A DNA stretch of 42,777 nt from Clostridia bacterium (GCA_030625965.1 DAOUPV010000012.1:1-42777); one strand, 5' to 3'; shown: positions 17,284 to 25,336, numbered from the stretch's first letter. Notes: generated from the letters alone by a model not told the origin. Made by a program: numbers and translations.

Positions 17284-17511
17284 GTAATATAAATAACAAT
17301 GCTTTTGAAAGAGATATTGAATAAAGCAACACTTCGAATTTTCCAAGGCGTGTCAAGTGAAAAGGCGCGCTCCATCAGACCAATCATCGATATTTGATTC
17401 CAGTCATAATACCACGAATAATCTTAGAGAAAACCAAGCTTTTTGTGCTAATTCAAACCGTATCTATTCTACTCATTATGCAATCTGATTACATGAAGAG
17501 GGACGATTACA
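17284..17511 (+). other. Long untranslated leader of the nucleoside transporter operon
   Basis: About 220 bases lie between the promoter and the TTG start of the first gene. I could not match any known riboswitch; in particular the conserved core of purine riboswitches is absent. A nine-codon frame (ATG 17493 to TAG 17522) overlaps the TTG start but has no good ribosome binding site. No terminator with a U tract is seen inside. Confidence 0.4.
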
Positions 17512-18576
17512 TTGGGAATTAGATTTAAAAACACAATCTTGAAGGTTAGTATATCGGCAATATCCATCCTGGCAGCAATCCTGATTGGGGCGATTATTAT
17601 CGCGTCCGTGGGTGAAAATGTCTTTGTCGCATACGGATTCCTGCTCAGAGGGGCATTCGGGAATGCCCGGGCTATCGGGGAGACGATTGTCAAAGCCACA
17701 CCGTTGATTTTTACTGCCTTGGCGGCAGTTTTCGCCTATCGATGTGGGATGTTCAATCTTGGCGCTGAAGGACAGTTCATCATGGGAGCGATAGCGGCGT
17801 CCTGGATTTCGGCGACGCTTCTTCCTTTCGGTGGCTGGCTGAACACGTTGCTCAGTATGATTATCGGTGCGCTGGCGGGAGGTGTCTGGGGTGCGATCCC
17901 AGGTCTTCTGAAGGCATACAGGGGATTGAACGAGATGATTGTCAGCATCCTGCTGAATTATGTCGCTACCCTTTTCATGGCTTTCCTTTATTCCGGCCCA
18001 CTTATGGAGAAAAACATACCTCAGACCGTGGCCATATTTGATGATGTGAAGCTGACGAGACTGATTGAGGGTTCCAGGGTCCATACTGGAATATTCGTCG
18101 CGATCGGGGTGATGATCGTTGCAAGCTATTTCTTGTTCAAGACGGCCAAGGGCTATCAATTGCGTGTGGTCGGTTTGAATCCGACCGCTGCCAACGTGAA
18201 TGGCCTAGCTGTTAAGAAGATGATGGTTAGCGCCTTCGTGGTTTCCGGCATGATTGCCGGGTTGGGCGGAGCAGTTGAACTGCTGGGATCGTCGTATCGG
18301 TTGATGGCAGGGTTCGGATTGGGCTTCGGATTCGACGGCGTGGCCATCGCGTTAATCGGACAGCTGCATCCAATCGGAGCCGGACTGGTCGCGTATCTGT
18401 TTGCCGTTCTAAGAACGGGCGCCAATACCATGCAAATTGCAACGGGTATTACCACTTCCGTTGTGGATATCGTACAGGCGGTAATCATAATCTTTGCTGT
18501 GGCGGCTACTGCGATCATTGCCTTGCCTGGTGTGAAGGCGATTGTGAACAGGAAATGGAAAGGGGCGGAACAATAA
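17512..18576 (+). CDS. Nucleoside ABC transporter, permease subunit 1 (NupP-like)
   Basis: This 354-residue inner-membrane permease has about nine hydrophobic helices. It belongs to the branched-chain/ribose-type permease superfamily, in the subgroup paired with BMP lipoproteins. Typical segments are FAYRCGMFNLGAEGQFIMGA, the EAA-like loop KGYQLRVVGLNPTAANVNGL, and GFGFDGVAIALIGQLHPIGAG. The start is TTG 17512 behind AAGAGGGACG; an ATG at 17493 is in another frame and stops at once. The downstream permease starts within its stop codon (TAATG). It would form the pore with permease 2 and import nucleosides, as NupPQ of B. subtilis does. Confidence 0.9.
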   Translation: MGIRFKNTILKVSISAISILAAILIGAIIIASVGENVFVAYGFLLRGAFGNARAIGETIVKATPLIFTALAAVFAYRCGMFNLGAEGQFIMGAIAASWISATLLPFGGWLNTLLSMIIGALAGGVWGAIPGLLKAYRGLNEMIVSILLNYVATLFMAFLYSGPLMEKNIPQTVAIFDDVKLTRLIEGSRVHTGIFVAIGVMIVASYFLFKTAKGYQLRVVGLNPTAANVNGLAVKKMMVSAFVVSGMIAGLGGAVELLGSSYRLMAGFGLGFGFDGVAIALIGQLHPIGAGLVAYLFAVLRTGANTMQIATGITTSVVDIVQAVIIIFAVAATAIIALPGVKAIVNRKWKGAEQ

Positions 18577-19517
18577 TGGATATGTTTCTGAACGCTCATT
18601 TCATAGGAAGTCTGCTGCAATCTACACTCCGTGTGACGACGCCACTGTTGCTGGTGGCATTAGGTGAGTTGTATGGCGAGCGTGCCGGCATGATCAACAT
18701 CGGGTTGGATGGGATCATGACATTGGGCGCCACGGTTGGATTCATTGTCGGATACATAACGGTGAACCCTTTACTGGGCCTGGTAATCGGCGCTGTTGCG
18801 GGCAGTCTCATCAATCTGATTTATGCGTACAGCACCATTACCCTGCGGTCCGGCCAGATTATCAATGGCATGGCGCTGAATATCCTCGCACCTGCTTTGT
18901 CCATCTTCATGTTCAGACAGTACTTCGGGGTAACTACGAAACTGATCCAAGGCACGGTCATAAAACCGATCTGTGTTCCGGTCCTATCCGATATTCCTAT
19001 TGCCGGGCCGGTTCTGTTCAATCAAAATCCTATTACCTATCTGGCTTTTGTGTTGGCGATTTTGACTGCGATCTTCTTTAACAAGACGAAACCAGGACTC
19101 GATTACAGAGCTGTCGGGGAATTTCCCAGAGCTGCTGAAACACTGGGAATAAACGTAATAAGAAAGAAGTATATCGCTTGTATGATATGCGGTGCGCTGG
19201 CCGGTCTCGGTGGGGCATACCTGAATACTTGCTATATCGGTACATACGCTGAAGGCGTAGTGGCTGGACGCGGATTCATCGCGTTGTCGGCGGTAATATT
19301 CGGAGGGTGGAGAGTCAGAGGTCTGATTCTGGCCACGCTGCTGTTCGGCTTCACGGATGCCGTGCAACTACGCTTCCAGACCATACTACCGGTAATACCA
19401 TATCAGATTCTGGCCATGCTGCCCTATCTGAGTACCATCGCAGCCCTGTTCATAATGCGTAACAGCGGTCTCGCGCCGAAAGCAAATGGAGTACCATATT
19501 CACGGGAGGGCCATTAG
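18576..19517 (+). CDS. Nucleoside ABC transporter, permease subunit 2 (NupQ-like)
   Basis: This 313-residue membrane protein has about eight to nine helices. It contains GELYGERAGMINIGLDGIMTLGA, LRSGQIINGMALNILAPALS and RGFIALSAVIFGGWRVRG, characteristic of the second permease of BMP-type systems. ATG 18576 overlaps the previous stop by one base and follows AAAGGGGCGG. It is followed after 46 bases by the substrate-binding lipoprotein. Permeases preceding the binding protein and ATPase is the reverse of the usual bmp-ATPase-permease-permease order. Confidence 0.9.
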   Translation: MDMFLNAHFIGSLLQSTLRVTTPLLLVALGELYGERAGMINIGLDGIMTLGATVGFIVGYITVNPLLGLVIGAVAGSLINLIYAYSTITLRSGQIINGMALNILAPALSIFMFRQYFGVTTKLIQGTVIKPICVPVLSDIPIAGPVLFNQNPITYLAFVLAILTAIFFNKTKPGLDYRAVGEFPRAAETLGINVIRKKYIACMICGALAGLGGAYLNTCYIGTYAEGVVAGRGFIALSAVIFGGWRVRGLILATLLFGFTDAVQLRFQTILPVIPYQILAMLPYLSTIAALFIMRNSGLAPKANGVPYSREGH

Positions 19518-19563
19518 AATAATTTCATTCTAATGTTTTAGTATTTTGAAAGGAAGTGGTCGT

Positions 19564-20556
19564 ATGAAGTTAGTAACAAAAAGATTTTTGGTAGTAATGC
19601 TGGTTGTTGCACTTTGCCTGGCTCCCATTGGTTGTGCATCGGAAGAGGGTGGAGATTCTGGTGAGGATACGTACAAGATAGCCATGATTGCGAATGCCTC
19701 CATCGCTGACGGCGGATGGAACAGTGCCTGCTATGAAGGCATGATCGGCGCCGCGGAGATGAACGGATGGGAGACTTCTTATTCCGAAAATGTTAAACAA
19801 ACGGACTATGTAGCGACATTTACTGAGTATGCGAACCTTGGCTATGACCTGATCTTCGCACCAGGCAATGAGTTTAGCGATGCAGTCAAAGAAGCTGCCG
19901 CCAGCTACCCGGATATCAACTTCATTGTACTGAATGGTGAGGTCGTGGAGGAAAACGTCGAGTCGATCATGGCGGACAATACGATGATCGGATTCCTGGC
20001 AGGAACGCTTGCCGGACTAAAGACGCAGACCAATGAAGTCGCGCTGATCGGCGGAATGGAAATCACTCCCGCAATGCAGAGCATCGACGGATTTAAACAG
20101 GGTGTAGCCTATGTGAACCCGGACGCCAATGTCAGCATCGCATTCACAAACTCATGGAGTGATGCGGCCAAGGGCAAAGAAGCAGCACTGTCCCTGATCG
20201 ATACCAGAGACTGTGATGTGTTCTTCGGTATTTCCAGCGCCGGTGACGCTGGTATGCGTGAAGCGATTTCGGATTATGATAACAGATGGACCATCGCGCA
20301 ACCTTCGGATTTGCTGGATCAGTTCCCGGATATCATTCTGACCAGTATCATGAACGACAACGCTCAGCTGATCGGGGCTTCTATGAAGGCTGTCATAGCT
20401 GGAGAGTTCGGCAACCGGGTCTTCCAGGGTGGTCTGAACGAGAACGTACTCTCCCTCGGCACGTTTGGAGAATCAGCTAACGATGTCATAGATGAATACA
20501 TGGATATCGTTGAAGGCATCAAGGATGGATCCATTACATTCGATTACAATGTCTAA
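19564..20556 (+). CDS. BMP-family nucleoside-binding lipoprotein (NupN-like)
   Basis: This 330-residue protein has a lipoprotein signal peptide ending at Cys24 (CLAPIGC). A BMP/PnrA-type periplasmic-binding fold follows, with KIAMIANASIADGGWN near the N-terminus, the EYANLGYDLIFAPGNEFSDAV helix and the GFLAGTLAGL segment. It captures nucleosides outside the membrane for the adjacent permeases. ATG 19564 is chosen over 19546 because AAAGGAAGTGGTCGT precedes it and the signal peptide then starts MKLVTKR. A stable hairpin after the gene may raise its expression above that of the ATPase. Confidence 0.92.
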   Translation: MKLVTKRFLVVMLVVALCLAPIGCASEEGGDSGEDTYKIAMIANASIADGGWNSACYEGMIGAAEMNGWETSYSENVKQTDYVATFTEYANLGYDLIFAPGNEFSDAVKEAAASYPDINFIVLNGEVVEENVESIMADNTMIGFLAGTLAGLKTQTNEVALIGGMEITPAMQSIDGFKQGVAYVNPDANVSIAFTNSWSDAAKGKEAALSLIDTRDCDVFFGISSAGDAGMREAISDYDNRWTIAQPSDLLDQFPDIILTSIMNDNAQLIGASMKAVIAGEFGNRVFQGGLNENVLSLGTFGESANDVIDEYMDIVEGIKDGSITFDYNV

Positions 20557-20595
20557 AATCTAGTTGTTTAGTCTTTCTGTAAAGAACTTAACCAC

Positions 20596-20638
20596 AGTAC
20601 CTTAGCACAGGTTTGCTGTGCTAAGGTACTTGGTTTTT
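20596..20638 (+). terminator. Intra-operon hairpin with weak U tract (attenuating terminator or mRNA stabiliser)
   Basis: A perfect 15-bp stem, AGTACCTTAGCACAG / CTGTGCTAAGGTACT (20596-20610 and 20616-20630), has a 5-base loop and is followed by TGGTTTTT. It stands between the lipoprotein and ATPase genes, 20 bases before the ATPase start codon. Confidence 0.7.
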
Positions 20639-20650
20639 GGAGGCGAGAGT

Positions 20651-22180
20651 ATGAATGAAAACGTTCTTCAGATGAAGAATATTACCAAAAAGTTCGGTAC
20701 TTTTACCGCGAATGACAATATAAGCATCTCCTTGAGAAAAGGTGAGGTCCTGACCCTCCTAGGAGAAAATGGTGCGGGGAAAAGCACATTGATGAACGTC
20801 CTCTGCGGTTTGTACAAAGCTACCGGAGGGAGTATTTTCATCAAGGGGGAAAAGGTGAAGATATCGTCGCCGAAAGACTCTACCGGATATGGTATTGGAA
20901 TGGTGCACCAGCATTTCATGCTGGTAGAGGCCTTGACTGTGCTTGAGAATATCATCTTGGGCAAGACAGAAGATCGGGCCTTGTTCATTGACCGGAAGGG
21001 CACCAAGGAGAAGATAGAAGAGTTAAGTGCGAAATACGGTTTGGGCATTGATCCAGACCGGAAGATCAATCAATTGTCTGTTGGTGAGCAACAGCGTGTA
21101 GAAATTTTGAAAGCGTTATGGCGTAATGCCGAAATCCTGATACTTGACGAGCCTACGGCTGTGCTGACGGATGAAGAGGCGACGGGTTTATTTGAAATTA
21201 TTGAGAAACTGACGGGAGACGGGAAATCGGTGATTTTCATTTCCCATAAGATGAAAGAGGTTCTGAACATCAGCGACAGGATTGCCGTGCTACGCGCGGG
21301 TAAACTGGTTAGCGAGTTCAAGCGTGGTGAAGCGGATGGTTCGACACTGGCAGACCTGATGGTGGGCAGACACATGGTCGAAAGCGAGTATTCCAAGATG
21401 GATATCGATGACGGCGTCGTATTCAGCGCGAGGAACATATCCTACAACAAGGAATCGAAACATAGCGGACTTAACAACGTATCTATAGATGTACGAAAAG
21501 GGGAGATACTGGGTATCGCCGGTGTGGATGGGAATGGGCAGTCCGAGCTGGCACAATTGGCGACAGGCTTATTGGACCCTGACGAAGGTGAAATATTCCT
21601 GAAGGGTGAGAAGGTAACAACGTTTAGTGCGAAACGTTTCATTGATTCAGGGGTATCTCATGTACCGGAGTACCGGAATAAGATGGGCCTGATCGGTGAT
21701 ATGAGCGTAACCAGCAACCTCATTCTGAAGAGTGAGGAAGATCCGAAATTTGCCAAGTATGGCGGATGGATGACGGATGCCAAGAGCGCCAGGGGATATG
21801 CAGAAGAACAGAAAGAGAGATTCGATATTCGTTGTTCATCGGTCGACCAGGATACGGGCGAGCTTTCCGGTGGTAACCAGCAAAAAGTGATTTTGGCAAG
21901 AGAGCTTAGCCTGACCCCTGACCTGCTGGTAGCGGCGCATCCGATCCGGGGACTGGATGTTGGGGCCGCCCAATTTATTCACGACCAGATGATCAGTGCA
22001 CGAGAGCGTGGTTGTGCCATTCTTCTTATATCTACGGATCTGTCCGAAGTGCTGTTGATGGCGGATCGTATTGCGGTCATGTATGAAGGTAGTATCATGG
22101 GTATTTATGACGGGCAGAAACCACCGACATCCGAGATTTCTCAGGCGATGGCGGGGAAGGTGCAGGAACCTTCCGCTTGA
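20651..22180 (+). CDS. Nucleoside ABC transporter, double ATP-binding subunit (NupO-like)
   Basis: This 509-residue protein has two fused ABC domains. The first has Walker A GENGAGKST at 38-46, signature LSVGEQQRVEI and Walker B ILILDEPTAVL. The second has a degenerate Walker A (GVDGNGQSEL), signature LSGGNQQKVIL and AAHPIRGLDVG in place of a normal Walker B, as is usual for RbsA/BmpA-type ATPases. It energises the permease pair. ATG 20651 follows GGAGGCGAGAGT; the frame is open upstream through the hairpin, but that part has no initiation signal. A bidirectional terminator follows. Confidence 0.93.
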   Translation: MNENVLQMKNITKKFGTFTANDNISISLRKGEVLTLLGENGAGKSTLMNVLCGLYKATGGSIFIKGEKVKISSPKDSTGYGIGMVHQHFMLVEALTVLENIILGKTEDRALFIDRKGTKEKIEELSAKYGLGIDPDRKINQLSVGEQQRVEILKALWRNAEILILDEPTAVLTDEEATGLFEIIEKLTGDGKSVIFISHKMKEVLNISDRIAVLRAGKLVSEFKRGEADGSTLADLMVGRHMVESEYSKMDIDDGVVFSARNISYNKESKHSGLNNVSIDVRKGEILGIAGVDGNGQSELAQLATGLLDPDEGEIFLKGEKVTTFSAKRFIDSGVSHVPEYRNKMGLIGDMSVTSNLILKSEEDPKFAKYGGWMTDAKSARGYAEEQKERFDIRCSSVDQDTGELSGGNQQKVILARELSLTPDLLVAAHPIRGLDVGAAQFIHDQMISARERGCAILLISTDLSEVLLMADRIAVMYEGSIMGIYDGQKPPTSEISQAMAGKVQEPSA

Positions 22181-22240
22181 CCTTGGTGTGAGAGGCGTTA
22201 GGCGGGAAACATTTGAAGACTAAGAAGTGAAGAAAAAAGT

Positions 22241-22285
22241 AAAGGGAGCAATTCTCAGAACATGTGAGAATTGCTCCCTTTCTTG
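22241..22285. terminator. Bidirectional terminator
   Basis: A perfect 17-bp stem (AAAGGGAGCAATTCTCA and its complement, 22241-22281) has a 7-base loop. It is A-rich on its left and followed by TTCTTGTT. It separates the ABC operon from the convergent apt operon. Confidence 0.85.
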
Positions 22286-22324
22286 TTATTGCAGGGATTT
22301 GACTGGTATCCTATATGGTGGTGG

Positions 22325-23053
22325 CTACAGGGGTAGACGGCTGATTAGGTATCCGCCGGCCACCAGGCTCAGGCTGTTGGCCATGAGCACATAGATTATG
22401 GTGCGGGCCCGGCTCTTTTCCTTTATAAAGTGGGAGAAGCTGATCATCTCGGTGATGTAGACGAAAATTTCCCCGAAGACCAGTGAGAAGAAAATATATC
22501 CGCCGACCAACTGGTGGGTTCCCAGCCAGACGTTCAGAATACCCTGGGTGATCAGGTTTATAAAGATGAACATAGTCCAGGACTTGTATTCCCTGAAGCC
22601 GAAGATGAAGAAGACCAGAGCCTCTATGAGAAGCGTGGCCAGTACTCGGAGGCTGACCAGCTTGACGGAGCGAAGTGGCGCTTTGCCTACGGCCAGTGTC
22701 TGGTTTTGCCAATCTAAGGTGTAGACGTTGTTGTATTTCTGAGGGGGTTCCTCGATCCGGACGATACTCTTGCTGCCTGCGAGTGTCATGGTGATCAGAT
22801 AGTCCCCGTCATAGCGGATCCCGGAGGAATAAAAGCTGTAGTAATTCTCCAGTATTTTATCGTCCACTCTAGGTTCAAGTACCTGATCACCTAGCGTGAG
22901 AGTCAGTTCTAGGTCATCCGGCGGGTTGGCAACAAGGATGGTGATTGAGGGTGGCTCTGCCGAGTTGGCAAAGCAGGTTGGGGCGGCAATGAGAACGATC
23001 AGGAGTACTGCCGTCATTGCTACCATCAGTCTGCATATCTTATTCATCCTCAT
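22325..23053 (-). CDS. Unknown membrane protein with extracytoplasmic domain and four C-terminal helices
   Basis: This 242-residue protein has a signal peptide (about 1-30, ending TCFANSA). An extracytoplasmic, strand-rich domain of about 105 residues follows (PPSITILVANPPDDLELTLTL onward). Four hydrophobic helices come after about residue 135 and the protein ends in SRLPL. I do not know the family. ATG 23053 is chosen because CAAGGAGAACTCG precedes it; it overlaps the upstream gene by 14 bases, implying translational coupling. It is the last gene of an apt-led operon. The layout, a sensor-like outer domain with a compact membrane bundle, resembles some Firmicute envelope proteins, but nothing points to an activity. 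Confidence 0.75.
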   Translation of the reverse strand: MRMNKICRLMVAMTAVLLIVLIAAPTCFANSAEPPSITILVANPPDDLELTLTLGDQVLEPRVDDKILENYYSFYSSGIRYDGDYLITMTLAGSKSIVRIEEPPQKYNNVYTLDWQNQTLAVGKAPLRSVKLVSLRVLATLLIEALVFFIFGFREYKSWTMFIFINLITQGILNVWLGTHQLVGGYIFFSLVFGEIFVYITEMISFSHFIKEKSRARTIIYVLMANSLSLVAGGYLISRLPL

Positions 23054-23414
23054 CGAGTTCTCCTTGTGCATCGTGGATGAAGCCCAGTTCTGTCAGGATA
23101 TCCTCAGTGGTGGCTACGAAGCTGTCTTCGGCCCCCCAGGAAAGGCTCAGCAGCGCACCTTGTCCGCCGCCAGAACCGATGATGTCTGCGGTGACGATGT
23201 CGTCAACCTGGTTGAGCATGATACTGAGGCTAGCCCTGTTGCTGGCGCGCATGAAGTATTTCTCGAATACCAACAGGATGCTGGTAAAAGGATCCCAGTC
23301 CCGCCGTACTGTATCCACCAGTTGGCAACTGATGGAGCAGTCTTTCATTTCACGGATTATGATATTGGCAATTTGGTCTATATCTCCGGTGCCGGACATG
23401 GTGCGTAGGGACAT
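23040..23414 (-). CDS. Hypothetical protein, 124 residues
   Basis: This small soluble protein begins MSLRTMSGTGDIDQIANIII and ends in an acidic tail (GELDEDE). It may resemble small Firmicute proteins of unknown function such as the DUF6054 group; I could not check this. A glycine-rich SGGGQG segment lies near residue 82. AAGGAGGAAGT precedes ATG 23414. It lies 42 bases after apt and overlaps the membrane-protein gene that follows. No signal peptide or catalytic motif is evident. Confidence 0.72.
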   Translation of the reverse strand: MSLRTMSGTGDIDQIANIIIREMKDCSISCQLVDTVRRDWDPFTSILLVFEKYFMRASNRASLSIMLNQVDDIVTADIIGSGGGQGALLSLSWGAEDSFVATTEDILTELGFIHDAQGELDEDE

Positions 23415-23456
23415 ACTTCCTCCTTGTTATCTGTACAGAATGCGCAGGATCCAAGG

Positions 23457-23981
23457 TTAGCAGTGGATCAGACTGTCGATGTCAGAAGCGACCTTCTTAC
23501 GGCCTTCCAGGACGTCGATTTCCAGAAGGAACACCGACTTGGTGAGTGTGGCGTTCGCAGTTTGGATCAGTTTCTCGCAGGCGGCCAATGTGCCTCCTGT
23601 GGCCAGTACGTCGTCAACGAAGGCGACATTGGATCCGGCCGGTAGAGCGTCGATATGCATATGCAGTTCGTCACTACCGTATTCCAGACCGTAGGCTTCC
23701 CGGAAAGTCTTGCGGGGCAGCTTACCAGGTTTTCTCAGAGGGATGAAACCGGCGCCGGCACTGTAGGCTACGGCCGTGCCGAAGATGAAGCCCCGGGCTT
23801 CGGGGGATACGATGTAGTCAACGTCCTTAAGTTGTTCGGCCATCCATTCCACGGTAGCTTTGAATCCAGTCTTGTCCCGCAACAGGGGAGTGATGTCCTT
23901 GAAGACGATACCTTTTTGGGGGAAATCCGGCACATCGGCAATCAGGCTTTCGACCAGGGCTTGTATTTGTACTTTAGTCAT
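23457..23981 (-). CDS. apt: Adenine phosphoribosyltransferase
   Basis: This 174-residue cytoplasmic enzyme converts adenine and PRPP to AMP (purine salvage). It shows the APT opening DVPDFPQKGIVFKDITPLL, the flexible loop region LRKPGKLPRKTFREAYGLEYG, and the PRPP-binding motif VDDVLATGGT at 122-131. ATG 23981 is used because GAGGAGGAACC precedes it; an upstream extension to 24017 has no support. It heads a three-gene minus-strand operon with two genes of unknown function. Its upstream region lies inside a decayed lysin gene on the other strand. Confidence 0.95.
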   Translation of the reverse strand: MTKVQIQALVESLIADVPDFPQKGIVFKDITPLLRDKTGFKATVEWMAEQLKDVDYIVSPEARGFIFGTAVAYSAGAGFIPLRKPGKLPRKTFREAYGLEYGSDELHMHIDALPAGSNVAFVDDVLATGGTLAACEKLIQTANATLTKSVFLLEIDVLEGRKKVASDIDSLIHC

Positions 23982-24026
23982 GGTTCCTCCTCGCACTCTT
24001 AATATCATAGATTGCAATTATGGTTT

Positions 24027-24450
24027 CTACCAAAAGTATACAGGATACTCCACGGGACCGCACCTGCATTTTTCAGTATATGAGAACCCCTGGGTGAAGC
24101 CCAGGAAGAGTTTGGATCCAGAATCGTTGCTGGTTGCCATTGGAAAGGATGAAGACGTGAAGGTTGAGAAAGTAGACATGCTGATAGACGGCAAGGTGAG
24201 AAATGTCAATGCGGTGGATGTGGCCGGTAACAACTACGTGAAGCTGCGTGATCTCAAGAACGTGATTGATGTAGGTTACGACGTGGCTCGGAAGATGCCG
24301 GTGGTGAATAAGCACAAGAAGACAGGAGAATTCTATGAAATCATGAAGCTAATACTACGCTGTTGCCCACGGCTCTACAACCATGACAGGCGTAAGTCCT
24401 TCTTGGTGACAGCTACACCTTGGCCCTCCTTGATTGGAGGGCCTTTTTGA
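24027..24450 (+). pseudogene. Relic of an M23 (LytM) peptidase / lysin with stalk-like C-terminal domain
   Basis: The plus-strand frame around 24027-24400 encodes YTGYSTGPHLHFSVYENPW, the C-terminal signature of M23 peptidases (HLH metal/catalytic motif). The tail MLIDGKVRNVNAVDVAGNNYVKLRDL resembles copper-amine-oxidase-like or phage amidase stalk repeats. The N-terminal three quarters of the domain, including the first zinc ligands, are absent. No start codon or ribosome binding site fits. The frame continues upstream only as antisense of apt. The last 30 residues look unrelated. I read it as a decayed endolysin or cell-wall hydrolase, perhaps from a prophage. Confidence 0.7.
24422..24448 (+). 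terminator. Intrinsic terminator
   Basis: GGCCCTCC / GGAGGGCC, with a 6-base loop, is followed by T5. It ends the decayed lysin gene. Confidence 0.85.
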
Positions 24451-24494
24451 TTTATGGGAGGAATTCAATAGCGAGTGTTGAACTATATAAATAT

Positions 24495-24599
24495 GCATTT
24501 GCTATATACTAGTTGTCGAAATCATCTTCTATTGGGTGAAGGACAGGGCTCTACACCTGTATAAAGTAGCAATGCAAGCCCCCGAAAGGGGGTTTTTTT
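24495..24599 (+). ncRNA. Structured RNA unit 1 with its own terminator
   Basis: A long imperfect stem pairs GCATTTGCTATATAC (24495-24509) with GTATAAAGTAGCAATGC (24559-24575), allowing small bulges. Directly after it comes a terminator, CCCCC-GAAA-GGGGG plus T7 (24579-24599). No gene lies in this interval. It is the first of a series of similar units. The sequence class is unknown to me. Confidence 0.4.
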
Positions 24600-24623
24600 G
24601 TTGCAATTAGCAGGGGGCCGAAG

Positions 24624-24716
24624 TTGATCTGTCGAAATAGTATAATGTACCGAGGTACCCTGCTACCTAGTTTTGTAGCATTACCCCAACTCCCTTTGCT
24701 ACTGACCAGGTAGCAG
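24624..24716 (+). ncRNA. Structured RNA element of unit 2 (leader of a small membrane peptide)
   Basis: A TATAAT box is at 24641-24646. Then come a small hairpin GTACC-GA-GGTAC (24647-24658) and two nested perfect stems: CTGCTACC / GGTAGCAG (24660-24667 and 24709-24716), enclosing GTAGCA / TGCTAC (24675-24680 and 24697-24702). It aligns with unit 3 without gaps over about 73 bases. The shared blocks are TCGAA, ACCTA, TTTTG and ACTCCC. The 55-codon gene starts 29 bases after the stem. Confidence 0.45.
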
Positions 24717-24745
24717 CTGTATGCTTAATTGTAAGGAGGTATTCA

Positions 24746-24913
24746 ATGATTAGCGGTAGATTAAAATTGTTGCTTATTGGTATTCTAGTCGCGTTTGGAG
24801 CACTATCAGTTATCATGTACTCGATTAACGGATCAAGGTTGTATCGATGGTTTCCGTTAGTTGCTTTAGTAGTAATTGGGCTTTATCTTAATCGGTTAAG
24901 GAAAAAATCATAA
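24746..24913 (+). CDS. Small membrane protein, 55 residues
   Basis: ATG 24746 follows TAAGGAGGTATTCA, an excellent ribosome binding site. The product, MISGRLKLLLIGILVAFGAL and onward, has two hydrophobic helices (about residues 6-25 and 35-49) joined by a short basic loop, and ends in NRLRKKS. It is preceded by a nested stem structure and followed directly by a UUCG-capped terminator, so it forms its own transcription unit. No family is recognised. Its size and shape allow a membrane-acting peptide or a toxin-like protein, but nothing shows this. Confidence 0.65.
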   Translation: MISGRLKLLLIGILVAFGALSVIMYSINGSRLYRWFPLVALVVIGLYLNRLRKKS

Positions 24914-24925
24914 AGGAATCATCAG

Positions 24926-24951
24926 CCCCCCCTTCTTCGGAAGGGGGTTTT
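24926..24951 (+). terminator. Intrinsic terminator with UUCG tetraloop
   Basis: CCCCCTTC-TTCG-GAAGGGGG (24928-24947) is followed by TTTT and ends the small membrane-protein unit. Confidence 0.88.
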
Positions 24952-24970
24952 AAAGGAAGGGAAGGAATAA

Positions 24971-25153
24971 TTAGTTTGAATATCGAAGTATTTAAGTGTA
25001 TCACCACTAACTGGCACCTACTTTTGCGGCTATTCCTAGACTCCCAAAGCATAGTGTGATGTAGGTGGCAGTCGTACGCCATATTGATAATTAATCTAAC
25101 AACATAATTTCTCTTTTTGCTGACCCCCTCTATGCCCTAGAAAGGGCTTTTTT
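24971..25153 (+). ncRNA. Structured RNA unit 3 with its own terminator; no coding frame
   Basis: A 12-bp stem with one G-G mismatch pairs ACTGGCACCTAC (25010-25021) with GTAGGTGGCAGT (25061-25072). A small hairpin AGTG / CACT precedes it (24995-25008). The terminator GCCCT-AGAA-AGGGC plus T6 is at 25134-25153. No frame with a start and a ribosome binding site is present, so this looks like a stand-alone RNA. It aligns by eye with unit 2. Confidence 0.45.
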
Positions 25154-25196
25154 ATTTGGCAGGAAAATGCATGTGATTCATAGAAGACTATCAATA

Positions 25197-25315
25197 CACC
25201 GATAAATCGGTGACGCTGCTGCTGGTAGTGTTCATCCCCGAACAAACCTTAACCTGTATAGCTGGCGGCAGTAGGAATGCTATGGCCCCAGCTCTGGGGT
25301 CTTTCTTCGGGGGCC
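25197..25315 (+). ncRNA. Structured leader of the ferredoxin gene (unit 4)
   Basis: It contains a perfect hairpin CACCGAT-AA-ATCGGTG (25197-25212). A 10-bp stem with wobbles follows, CTGCTGCTGG / CTGGCGGCAG (25216-25225 and 25262-25271), enclosing TGTTC / GAACA (25229-25244). Next comes CCCCAG-CT-CTGGGG (25286-25299) with a pyrimidine tract TCTTTCTT. An alternative pairing of GGCCCC (25284-25289) with GGGGCC (25310-25315) excludes that hairpin. This mutually exclusive pair could work as an attenuator before the ferredoxin gene. No known riboswitch was recognised. Confidence 0.4.
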
Positions 25316-25336
25316 GTATGTTGAAAGGAGAGTATC

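Noticed and set aside
17476-18159. 227-codon minus-strand frame over the nucleoside permease
   Set aside because: Antisense to a clear permease; polar composition and no start signal.
25197-25315. Glutamine or other known riboswitch before ferredoxin
   Set aside because: GTTCATCC and GCAGTAGG vaguely recall the glutamine aptamer, but the spacing and required GGACGGAAGTAGG-like core are not there.
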